64,000 nucleotides of DNA from contig NZ_DASVSF010000089.1 of assembly GCF_036388275.1 (NCBI RefSeq), forward strand, positions 134,580 through 198,579, given 5' to 3'. Positions within the stretch are counted from its first letter, which is position 1, and each line of letters opens with the position of its first letter. This DNA comes from Longimicrobium sp. (GTDB taxonomy: Bacteria > Gemmatimonadota > Gemmatimonadetes > Longimicrobiales > Longimicrobiaceae). Made by a program: the position numbers and the translations under genes. Under the pieces are notes generated by a model that saw only the letters and a program-made list of their open reading frames with translations, was not told the origin of the DNA and searched no databases. This document shows positions 9,801 through 17,841 of this stretch, one piece after another.

Positions 9801-9895
9801 AGCAGGGCGAGGCGCCGCTTGTGCGCGGCGCGCCCGCCCACGGGTCCGTCCGGACCTTCCAGTGCAGCGCCCCCCAAAACATTGAATCGGAACAT
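6770..9895 (-). CDS. SARP/BTAD-class III cyclase-TolB-like-TPR signalling protein
   Basis: 1041 aa from the ATG at 9895 (MFRFNVLGG). The frame is open further upstream, but that part is low-complexity and would run through the divergent promoter region. Domains: OmpR-type winged helix (1-95) with Trp-containing ALLWPD; bacterial transcriptional activation domain (about 100-245); class III nucleotide cyclase (about 305-480) with AAVLFADIVGFTALG and VEFIGDGVLAEF, which hold the two metal-binding Asp; one membrane segment (about 495-518, TWAVLAIAIAAALVSG); a TolB/FlgO-like domain (about 528-655, RVAVFYFQDQSPGRE...LLEGSL); then TPR-like repeats to the end. The N-terminus should be cytoplasmic and bind DNA while the C-terminus faces the periplasm. 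This suggests a membrane-anchored sensor-regulator that may also make cyclic nucleotide. Ligand and targets are unknown; direct-repeat motifs nearby suggest two targets. Confidence 0.8.
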   Translation of the reverse strand: MFRFNVLGGAALEGPDGPVGGRAAHKRRLALLAVLAAARGRMVARERLIALLWPDTSGQAGRHSLSESLSVLRREIDDELFVSASDELGLNVSRVECDVALFEDALDAGNREEAAALYRGPFLDGFYVSDAPDFDRWADAERDRLGRAYARALDSLADEARKRGDSAAAIEWLRRLAAHDPYSSRVALHLLKSLEQAGEREAALRHAAVHAAFLREELGTEPSPELQALVERLRHPPAASASPPLDGEAAGNDRDGGAELRSVTIAKGSRGQGESGQPAVQDAADARSAPAGCGERPTGTPAARRTAAVLFADIVGFTALGNADAEAAARVLSILQEAAREEVRRGNGHVVEFIGDGVLAEFAEPVACARAAGRLTRRFEHRTGAAGARSTLRAGIHVGEVATTDDGSLYGEAVSLAPQLQERAEPGHVLVSAELLSAVRRVPDFRFASRGTTVLPGRVSPVATFDLHLARRSGRVPPARADRPGVPVRRTWAVLAIAIAAALVSGSIGLLRARSGPPEAQRLPANRVAVFYFQDQSPGRELEHVARGLTDQLIHELSQVGVLDVVPPSGVRRFRESRLPMDSVAAELGAGTLLEGSLHRSGDRIRLYLHFVDVSSGERLRSAVLNATMDDPFVLEERLAREASRFLRWRLGRSLEVRVHSTGTRSARARDLLLRAEQLREEADSLLKGRDPVQVALGKRQLAYADSLLVKAEQADPGWSAPAALRGSVMLRLASASALPEERRLLAEARARVDRALRLRPGDAGALETRGTIFWTQSLFHQRADSAEALVDAAVADLRAAVDTDPLRAGAWSTLSQVLRFQGDHEGAYFAAHRAFRADAYLLRADEVRYRLFRSAVAFGRFDLAEEQCAAGANEFPGDWRFVECRLVIMARTDTGAVEVARAERLLADVNAAHPPPVARAAGSDYLPVYRQMLFAAVLARAGAHERARSTLERARAEVAAHVELRASFAYDEAHVRLFLGDRPGAVRALAELVRIQPFMRRFVANDHLFRTLEREPAFQSSFTPGGSPPGFRMSSRRSGR

Positions 9896-9915
9896 GATAC
9901 CACGCTGGAACAGCC

Positions 9916-9963
9916 GGTTGAGAGTTTTCGGGCAGGAAGGTTGAGGGCCGCATCCGATAGTTA
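9916..9963 (+). promoter_or_regulatory. Putative SARP-type operator-promoter of the 10068 operon
   Basis: GGTTGA-N2-GTTTTC-N9-GGTTGAGGG (9916-9947), 10 nt, then TAGTTA (9958-9963). It lies in the 172-bp divergent region, about 20 nt upstream of the SARP/cyclase start, so the same site could also autoregulate that gene. It matches the 5954-5985 site at 23 of 32 positions with all spacings kept. Confidence 0.5.
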
Positions 9964-10067
9964 CATACGCGGCGAGAAGGGACGCAAGCCTGCCGTCCCG
10001 CGGACCGCCGCGCCCGCCGGGGACTCCCCCCGGCGGAACGACTCCGTCCTTCCCCGAGGAGAGAGAC

Positions 10068-10643
10068 ATGGACCGAGAACCAGGGCCGCCGGCCGGCGGA
10101 GCGGTCCCGCTCGCGGCACCCGCGGCACCCGCGGCCCCGGGCCCCGCAGCCCTGCCGGGCGTGACGCCCGGGCCGGATTCCGATGCGGACCGGCAGCCAT
10201 TGCTTCCGATGTACCTGCCGTACCTCGTGGGCGTCCTCGCGCTGGCCGCGTATGCGGCGTTCGTGCTGGCGCTCCGGCAGGACGTCGCGGATGGCGCGAC
10301 GGAGCAGGAGTGGCTGCGCCTCACCTACCTGTTCGCCGGCGTCGAGAGCATCGCCTTCGCGGCGGCGGGCTTCTTCTTCGGACGGGAAGTAAACCGGGGC
10401 CGTGCCGAGCAGGCCGAGAAGCGCGCGGCGAGCGAGTCGCGGCGGGCCGCCGCGGAGGAAAAGCGGGCGGAGCAGGCCCAGGACGCGGCTCGCAACGGGC
10501 AGGAGCTCGCGGCCTCGGTACGGGATGCCGCCGCGCAAGCCGACACCCCGGGCGCGCTCGCGAGGGATGCGGGAGCATCGCCGGAAGCCGCCGTGCTCCT
10601 TCACCTCGGGCGGCAGGCCGAGCGCCTCTTCCCTGTCCGCTGA
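10068..10643 (+). CDS. Membrane protein with Pro/Ala-rich N-terminus and C-terminal coiled coil
   Basis: 191 aa. An AGGAGA ribosome-binding site lies just before the ATG. Residues 1-45 are Pro/Ala/Gly-rich and probably disordered. Two membrane helices follow (about 48-68, MYLPYLVGVLALAAYAAFVL, and 86-105, YLFAGVESIAFAAAGFFFG). Residues 106-150 are a charged Ala/Glu/Arg coiled coil (AEQAEKRAASESRRAAAEEK). First of three plus-strand genes (10068, 10682, 10995) with gaps of 38 and 16 nt, most likely one operon, divergent from the SARP/cyclase gene. The topology suits a scaffold or a partner of a soluble or envelope protein. No family recognised. Confidence 0.8.
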   Translation: MDREPGPPAGGAVPLAAPAAPAAPGPAALPGVTPGPDSDADRQPLLPMYLPYLVGVLALAAYAAFVLALRQDVADGATEQEWLRLTYLFAGVESIAFAAAGFFFGREVNRGRAEQAEKRAASESRRAAAEEKRAEQAQDAARNGQELAASVRDAAAQADTPGALARDAGASPEAAVLLHLGRQAERLFPVR

Positions 10644-10681
10644 CCCACAGAATGTCACCCTGTTACGCCTAGGAGGCAATC

Positions 10682-10978
10682 GTGAAGACTCTGACCGTGG
10701 TGTTCGAGGTTCCGGGGACGACCGTGACGTCGGTCGCCGTGGAGTCCGAGGAGACGGAGCGCCGGGTGGAACTGCCCCTGGTCGGCGGCCAGGCGGAAAC
10801 CACTCTGCCGGCAGGCAGCTACGTCCTCCGCTGGCGCGCCGAGGGCGGCCAGCCCGACACCGAGTACACGATCGAGATCACCTCTCCCCCGGAGGCCGTA
10901 TGGGCCCCCGATCCCCGGGAGCGCACCACGCCCAAGGGCCGCGCCGCCGGCCAGGAACCGTTCCGAATCGACCTCTAA
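10682..10978 (+). CDS. Small beta-rich hypothetical protein, 98 aa
   Basis: GTG start at 10682, supported by GGAGG six bases upstream. The sequence alternates hydrophobic and polar residues (LTVVFEVPGTTVTSVAVE, TTLPAGSYVLRWRAEG), suggesting a small immunoglobulin-like or carboxypeptidase-regulatory-like beta sandwich, soluble and without a signal peptide. Middle gene of the 10068-12044 operon, so probably co-expressed with the membrane coiled-coil protein and the exported protein downstream. Not recognised by name. Confidence 0.75.
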   Translation: MKTLTVVFEVPGTTVTSVAVESEETERRVELPLVGGQAETTLPAGSYVLRWRAEGGQPDTEYTIEITSPPEAVWAPDPRERTTPKGRAAGQEPFRIDL

Positions 10979-10994
10979 CCGACGAGATATCCCC

Positions 10995-12044
10995 ATGCCA
11001 ATGAGCGTACACGCGCGCTACGCCCTGCTCGGCGTCCTGCTGAGCCTCGGGACCGGACTCGCGGCGCAGGAGCCGGCCCCCGCGGCCGCCCCTCCGGGAC
11101 CGGACCCGGCCGCGGTCGCGCAGACCCGCCTCGTGACCCCGGCCGCCGCCGCAGCCTTCCGGAGCGGCCTTCCGGAGATGTTCCTCAAGGGTTCCAGCAC
11201 CGACGCCGAGGTGCAGGTGGAAGGAGGGCTGCGGCTGCCTCAGAGCCCCGTGTTCGGACGCCTGTACGCGACGCTGGAAGTCACTTCCCCCATCGCGGGT
11301 GCGGGCCGCACGGAACTGGGCGGCCCGGACGGGCTGAACGACGGAGCCACGCTGTCGTTCTCGCTTACCGGGCTCCGGTGGCGGTGGACGAGCACCGCAG
11401 CCGAAGAGCGCGCCTGGTGCGAGCGCACGGTCGCCCGGGGCCGGGGGCCGCGGATCGGCTATGACTGCACTCGGTTCAGGCTGACCGACTTCACCAAGGT
11501 GGATCCCGCCCTGGAGGACGAGTACGTGATGCAGGTGGCGACCGACCGGCCGCTCCTGTACGAAGTATCGTTCTCCGCCTCGCCGGGCCAGTCGAGCTAC
11601 CTCGACCCGGTGACGTACACGCCTGCTTCGCGGAGCACGAACGCGCGGTCCTTCGGCGCGGCCGTGGGCCGCTTCTTCGGCAGCCAGCTCTGGGGCGTGG
11701 AGTACCGGTACGAGGTTGCCTTCCAAGCCGCCCCGGAGGCCGAGGTGTGTGTACCGGTGGCTGGCGCCGCGCTCCGCTGCCGCACGGGTCCGCTCGGCGA
11801 GCCGGCTCGCCAGGAGGGGAGCGTGGCCTCGGTCCAGACGCGCGGCTTCTTCCGGCGGAATCTCGCGTGGAATCCCCGCGTGACCTATGGCTTCGGCCGC
11901 GACGTGTGGAGCCTGGACGTCCCCGTGTACTTCGTCCCCGGCGACGACGGGCTGATCGGGGGTGCCGCGGCGCACATGGCTTCGGACCAGGAGAACTGGG
12001 CGTTCTCCGTATTCGTCGGAAAGTCCTTTCGGACCGGGCTGTAG
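10995..12044 (+). CDS. Exported protein, probably outer-membrane or periplasmic, 349 aa
   Basis: Starts at 10995 (or two codons later) with a signal peptide: VHARYALLGVLLSLGTGLAAQ, cleavage likely near AAQ-EP. A Pro/Ala linker follows, then amphipathic strands with aromatic girdle residues (VFGRLYATLEVTSPI, LYEVSFSAS, WGVEYRYEVAFQA, SLDVPVYFVPG, WAFSVFVGKSF), ending near an aromatic-containing strand as in outer-membrane beta-barrels. Cys residues occur in pairs (AWCERT, YDCTRF; VCVPV, LRCRT) and could form disulfides. Last gene of the operon. No family recognised; barrel assignment is inference from strand pattern. Confidence 0.75.
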   Translation: MPMSVHARYALLGVLLSLGTGLAAQEPAPAAAPPGPDPAAVAQTRLVTPAAAAAFRSGLPEMFLKGSSTDAEVQVEGGLRLPQSPVFGRLYATLEVTSPIAGAGRTELGGPDGLNDGATLSFSLTGLRWRWTSTAAEERAWCERTVARGRGPRIGYDCTRFRLTDFTKVDPALEDEYVMQVATDRPLLYEVSFSASPGQSSYLDPVTYTPASRSTNARSFGAAVGRFFGSQLWGVEYRYEVAFQAAPEAEVCVPVAGAALRCRTGPLGEPARQEGSVASVQTRGFFRRNLAWNPRVTYGFGRDVWSLDVPVYFVPGDDGLIGGAAAHMASDQENWAFSVFVGKSFRTGL

Positions 12045-12221
12045 GCATCCGGCATCCTCCATGGGTGCTGCCGGCGAGCGTGCGAGAGGGGGTGAACGGC
12101 TCGCACGCTCGCGGAGGCGGTCCAGCCACTCGTGCGGCGGGCACGGAGGGCGAGCGGGGGATAGGCGATGCGCCGAGCCGCGATGCCCCGGCGGGCGAGT
12201 GCGGCCGCCGATGCGCCGTGG

Positions 12222-12652
12222 TCAGCGGCCCAGGGCGTAACAGGGCCGCTCGTCCCCTGGACCCCTCCCCGGCAGGATGGCCTCGACCAGCACCCCGGCC
12301 GATCCGAGATATTCACGTACCCTGGTTGATGTGCCGTTGGACCAATCCACAAGCACCCTGTCGCCCAGGTGCTCGATCGCCGCGACCTCGAACGGGGGCT
12401 CCGCGTCTCCGACGCGCCGGTCGCCGATTGCCAGCGCCGACGCATTCTTGACCAGCCGGACTCTCGTGAGCGCAGAGGCCGGAGTGACGACGATCGGGGT
12501 TCCCTCCAGGTATTCCTCCCACCGGCGCTCCTCGCCGATTTCCACAGCACCTGCATCATCCCGTGCTGCGGTTCTGCCGCCTCCACCTCCCACGGTCGGC
12601 CGTCGAACTCCTTGGCGTCCCCGGCGACCAGCGCTTCTACGTTCTTCACCAT
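12222..12652 (-). pseudogene. Small hypothetical gene with one frameshift
   Basis: The reading begins at the ATG at 12652 (MVKNVEALVAGDAKEFDG), runs to about MMQVLWK, then continues in another frame as IGEERRWEEYLEG and on to the stop at 12222. The switch is at about 12520-12545. Joined, it gives about 143 aa with no signal peptide or membrane helix; the C-terminal half looks like a small beta-barrel (AAIEHLGDRVLVDWSNGTS). No family recognised. Downstream neighbour of the equally broken STAND gene on the same strand, but with a 490-bp gap. Pseudogene or indel error. Confidence 0.6.
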
Positions 12653-13142
12653 CGTTGTTCATCTGCTCGTGAAACTTTGTTTACTGCGACCGCGTGGCGA
12701 AGCGAGCATCGGCCACTATTGGGGCGGCATCGACTCCGGCGAATCGCTCGAAGCGTGCACTCGTGCTCCACGCGGTGGCCCCAGGGCTCGCCAACGGGGA
12801 GAACCCCACCGCCGTTGCGCAGCGCCCGCGGGAACACAGCTCGATCGCAGGTTGGATGCACACCCGTCTCCGTGGGGTGGTCGTTGGGGCGCCGTGCGCA
12901 CCCGCCGACTTTTCCGTATGCCGACGCGGTGAATTCCCTCGCGCGATGGACGTGACGCCCGACTGCCGTTCCTGCCGACCCTGATCGCCGCTTCCGGCCT
13001 CATCGCCCGCCCAGCCGCGTTGGACGGCTGGGGAACGTGTCCGACCAACATCCTCGAAGCCCCAGCGACGCGGCGGGGGGGATTCGCGTTCGGCCTGTTG
13101 AAAGCGCGCACGCGTCGAGCGACGGCGATCCAAGGAGTGTGT
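12653..13142. other. Intergenic region, nothing recognised
   Basis: About 490 bp between two minus-strand broken genes. Open frames on both strands are short and Arg/Pro/Ser-rich with no recognisable motif. No clear promoter, hairpin with T-run or repeat array was seen. Confidence 0.5.
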
Positions 13143-16100
13143 TCACACGACTGGCGGGCCTCGGTCCTTGCCGAACCGGAGCAGCCCGTCGATCACGTCC
13201 CGCGGGAACAGGCGGCGTACCGCCGCGTCCAAGGCGGGCTGGTGGGCCCGCAGCTTCTCCGCCATGCAGGCGAACTCCCGCCGGGCAAACTGCGCGTTCC
13301 CCATGAGCCCTGCAGCCACGGCGCGCTCGAGTCCTGCTCCGACGTACCGTGAAAGCACCCATTCCAGGCGCGCGGCATCCAGGCCGGCTCCCCCGTCTTC
13401 CAGGAGCCGTTCCGCCAGGTCAGCACCCACGTTCCATGGCGCTTCGATCAGCTCGAGGGCCCCGAGCAGATCCGCCGCGGCGCTCCCGAATGCCGCACCA
13501 GCTTCCGTATCCCGGGCGAAGAGTTGCGCCAGCCCATCGAACGGAGGGCCCGACGAATCCACGGTCTCCGTCCAGAATGCAACGAGCCGCCGCCCGAAGT
13601 CCGTGCGCTCATTCTCCGCCCGGTCGCCGGCTCTTGCCAAGCGCGCGGCGTACTCGGCCTGCAGCCGGAGTGCTTCGAGCGCGTCCTGCGCATATCCGCC
13701 GCCGTTCCCGAACGCGCGGAGCCGAGCAACGCGATTCTTCACCCGCTCCGCGATCCGGGTTCCCTCCGCCGAACTCAAAGCCGCCATGAGTGCGCAGTCC
13801 GCCGCCCGGCGATCGCCGTTCGCCATCGCGAGACCCGCACGGGCGATCTCGGTTTCGGCGGTCCACTCCTTACGTGATTCAGGGCAGAGGGCGCCGAAGC
13901 GGGCCACGAACACGTCCAGAAGATATTCGGCCTCGTGACGCGCGAGACCGGCCAGACGGCTTGTTTCCCGCGCGAAGAGCCGGCCGGGTCAGTCCCACCA
14001 TGGCCAGCGTGTTAAAGACGAGATGGTGCGCGAGGTTGGACACGTTCTCGGGCTCGCCGAGCAATCCGACATCGGCAAGGGTCTGTTCGAAGAAGTATAC
14101 CCCCAGCGCGGTCGCCGCGTCAGGAGGAGGGAGCTCGGCGGGTAGCGCGGAAAGTGCGCCGGGCGCGGCGCCGAAACGGGGCTCTGGCGCGCCAACCGAC
14201 GCGGCGATCTGCCGCGCCAGCATGGCTACGAGCCGCTTCCGCTTCGCGTCGCCCGCATCCTCCGCCAGCCGCAGGAGCCGCGGCAGGCATGTGGCCGAAA
14301 GCCGGTACTTGGCGGCCCGGTATGCCAGTACCGCCGCCCGTCCCAGGGCCTCGTAAAGCAGGCGCGGGCTCGCGTCCTCCTCGGCGGCGAAGAGGCGGCA
14401 CGCAGCGAACGCGTGGCAGGCGGCGAGGCGCTGGTCGCCGTGGTGATGAAGGGCCAGCGCGGCACCCGTATGCGCGGCGCGCAGCCACTGGGAACCAGCG
14501 GCGCGCAGGAGCGGGATGGCCCGCCCGTATGCGTCCACGGCCGGGGCCCACTGCTCCCGCAGCCGGTGGAAGTCGGCGAGGAGCAGGATGCCCTCGCCCT
14601 CGAAGGGCGTCTCGGCCAGCTCGCGCGCGACCTGGCTCGCCAGTGCGACCGCGTCCTCCTTGCGGCCCCCGTCGTAGAGAAGGGCGCAGAGGCTGGGGGC
14701 GACCGCCGCGATCCCCTCCGGCACGCCGCGCGCGCGAAATGCGCCCAGGTATCGCTCATACGCCTCAATGAGCGCCGGGCGGGTGTCGTCCTGGACCGCG
14801 CGGCTGACGCGGGAGAAGATGACCGGGACCAGTCCCGGGGTGGACTCGTTGAGTCCGAGGTCCCCGAGGGATGCGATTGCTTCGCCCGCGTGCTCGAGGG
14901 CTCGATCTGCTCCAGGACGACGCCGGCGCCGGTCGCGCCGAAGGCGGCGGCGGAGAGGCGGATGTCGCCCAGGAGCCGGAGCTGCAGGGTGTCGCCGTGC
15001 TCGGCCGCTTCCCGCCATGCCGGGTCGACGGCGGCGAAGGCGGCGTCGTGGTCGCCGCCGAGCGACGCGTCGACGGCCGTGAACAGCGCAGCCACGGTGC
15101 GGGCGCGGTACCCGGCCTCTCCGGACCCGGCCGCGGCGACCCGGCGCATGGCCTCCAGCGCGTCGCGCGTGCCGGCCGCGTCACCCATCCGGCGCTCGGC
15201 CATGACCGACGCGCCGAGCACGGCCACGTGCAGGTCGGGCTCCAGGCCGCATGTCATGGCCGCGGGCCCGCGGAAGGGGAGGAGCGCGAGCTGGAGGCAT
15301 TCCTGCGCCGCGGGGATCGGCGGGGCGGAGTTCGCCAGCCACAGCGCGTTGAGGGCCGCCTGCTTCCACTCCAACGCGAACAGGTAGTCGAGCGTGACCT
15401 GGTAGAGATCCGGCCAGTCGATGGTGCGCTCGCGGGAGAAGTGCTCGAGCACGGTCTCGGCGCACGCCCGGTGTACCGCCCGGTTGAGCGCGTCGTCGCC
15501 CGCGACCGCCATCCGCGCGACGGCCTGGTAGATCGGCGGCAGCCGGTAGCGCCCCCGGCGGACCTCTTCCAGGAGGGTCGTGTTCAGGTCGAGCCACCCG
15601 AACGCCGACCAGCGGAGGGGTGGGTCCACGGCCGCGATCGCCCGCGCCTGCGCTTCGGTGACCTCATGGGTGGCGACCGCCACACGCGGGATCAGCCCGC
15701 GCTGGAAGTCGTCGGCGGAGCCCGCGCGAAAGAGCTTCCAGGCAAGCTCGCGGAGCAGGCTGGCCCCTTCTCCGGCGGGAAGGGCATCGCGGACCGCGTC
15801 CAGTTCCGCCGCGCTCGGGGTGTCGGGGAGTCCACCGGCGATCAGCCGCAGGATCTCGGGATGTCCGGCCGTCCGGTGGAGGATCTGCATCGCCGCCACC
15901 ATCGCGGCGTCGTTCGACGGGACTTTCTCGAGGGCTCGCCAGAACTGCAGCGCCTCGGCCATGGTGAACCCCTCGATCGCGACCGGTTCCGCCGACGCGG
16001 GGAACCCGGCGGCCGGGGCGGAGGGCCGGTCTTCGGCCACCGCCACGACCCAGGCGCCGCCGAGGCGGGCCTCCTCCAGGCTCGCCAGCAGGGCATCACG

Positions 16101-17576
16101 TCCAGTCGCGGGGATGCGGCTCACGTCGTCGGCCACGACGACCGCCCGCAGGACGCCGCCCGCGCGCGCGATCTGTCCCCGGACCTCGACCGCGTGCACG
16201 CCGCCGCTCCGCAGCGCCCGGTACAGCTCGCGGTTTCCGGTTCGCTCCCCGATCCAGAAAGCGAGGTGGAGCCAGATGCGGTCGATGTCCGCGCCGTCGC
16301 CGGACAGGCGTAGCCAGACGGTACGCTCCTGGAGGCGGCCGCGCTCCAGCGCCGCGCGCACCGCTTCCGTCTTCCCGACGCGCGGCGGGCCGTAGATCCA
16401 CACGGCGCGATGGGTGCGGAGGCCGCGCAGGATGGCGGGCTCCGTCCCGACGCGCCTGATTCGCGCGCCGACCGGGTCCGGGAAGGACTCAAGCTCGAGC
16501 GGGGCCGGGAGGTCGGTGATCCGCCGCACCGCGCCCTCGTCCAGCGTGGCGCCCACGAGCGAGCCGTCGGCCACGGCCACCCGAAGCTTCCGGAGGGCTT
16601 CCCGGGCGGCGGCAGCGTCCAGGCGCCCCGCCTCGATCAGCACCAGCACCATCTCCGCCTGCCCGGCAGGCAGGTCGCCGTCGTCGTCGCCCGCGCCCGC
16701 CCCGGAACGTCCCACCCGCGACTCGAACCGGAGGCTCTCCAGCAGGAGGTCGAGGTGACGCGCGGCGTCCTGCAGCGCGACGGAGAGCAGTGACCCATCT
16801 TGACCGTCCGGCCGCGTGGCGAGGCTCGCGACCGCGTCCGCCGCCTCCGCCGGCCACTCCGCGGCCGCGTCCGCCACCCCGTCCCGCCGGAGCCAGGCGT
16901 GGTCGAGGACCCGGGCGACGTCGTCGCACAGCTGCCGCAGCCGGTCGCGCCCTGCAGCCGTCTGGATGCGGGCGGCCACGGGGGGGGAGAGCAGACCCAG
17001 GGCGCAGTGCATCAGCAGCGCTCCGCGGGTCACGTCCCGCCCGGCCGAGGTGGCCGCGGAGCCGTTCCGGAACGCGGCCGGGTCGTCGCGCAGCGCCTGG
17101 AGCGCCGTGTCGAGCTCCCCGTCGGTCACGAAGACCAGCAGCAGCGAGCGGTCGGCCCCCGCACGTTGAACGAAGGCCGTGGTCGTGCGGATGAACTCGG
17201 ACCAGACGCCTTCTCTCCCCAGCTCCGCGAGCGACCACCTGGCCAGGCCCTCCCGGCGACCCTTGACCTGCCGGTACTCTTCGACCAGGCCGCCACCCTG
17301 GCGGAGGGCCAGCACGTCGGTGTCGCCGGCACCTTCCAAACGGACGCTCAGGGCACGCTGCCCGTCCTGCCGAAGCAGCCGCCCAATTTGCCGGAGCGCG
17401 TCTTCGTCCTGGAAGGCGAGCCCGGAGCGGGCCTCGATCCCGCCTCGGTGGCGCGGCGGTACGGAGAAGCCGAGTCCGGGCTCCGGCAGTCCGAGGAGAC
17501 GCGCGACCGCGCCGAACGGCGAGTTGATCTCGGAACCGGTAGCGGGCGAAGCGGGCGCGGAGAGGTCGTCGTGCAT
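13143..17576 (-). pseudogene. Second Cap4-type nuclease / STAND NTPase / repeat protein, two frameshifts
   Basis: Start taken at the ATG at 17576 (MHDDLSAPASPATG); a TTG 51 nt upstream is possible. If repaired, about 1477 aa. The N-terminal nuclease domain keeps the catalytic pattern: GGIEARSGLAFQDEDAL (45-61), VRLEGAGDTDVLAL (78-91), and EEYRQVKG with Q103-V-K105 intact. STAND NTPase: Walker A GPPRVGKTE (about 395-403) and Walker B VVVADDVSRI (about 483). Then helical repeats. One frame change lies at about 14893-14900 (after GVVLEQIE, continuing ALEHAGEAIASLG), another at about 13975-13990 (after MVGLTRP, continuing LFARETSRLAGL). Similar layout to the 1018-5253 protein but clearly diverged. 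As written the sensor half is cut off, so the system is probably dead unless the indels are errors. Confidence 0.75.
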
Positions 17577-17841
17577 GATCGCGGGGTGCCGGGTCGAAGT
17601 CGCCGCGGTGGCGTCCGTAGCATACAAGCGGCCGCTCGATTTGTTCGCCTCTTCTTCGGGGTGCGGGCGGTCGCGGGTCCTGCTTCGGCAGGGCGGAGCC
17701 CAGCGGCGGCGACTCGCCTCCTACCGGAAACGGGTCAGCCAGGCACACGTCCTCCGCGTAGATTGGCGGTAAGCGTCGCGCCTGATATGTTTCCCGCTCC
17801 CTTGTCGCCACTCACACGACTTTTTCGTCCCGAGTCTCGAC

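Noticed and set aside
9896..10324. N-terminal extension of the SARP/cyclase protein
   Set aside because: It would overlap the divergent gene at 10068, is low-complexity, and the winged-helix domain begins right at the ATG at 9895.
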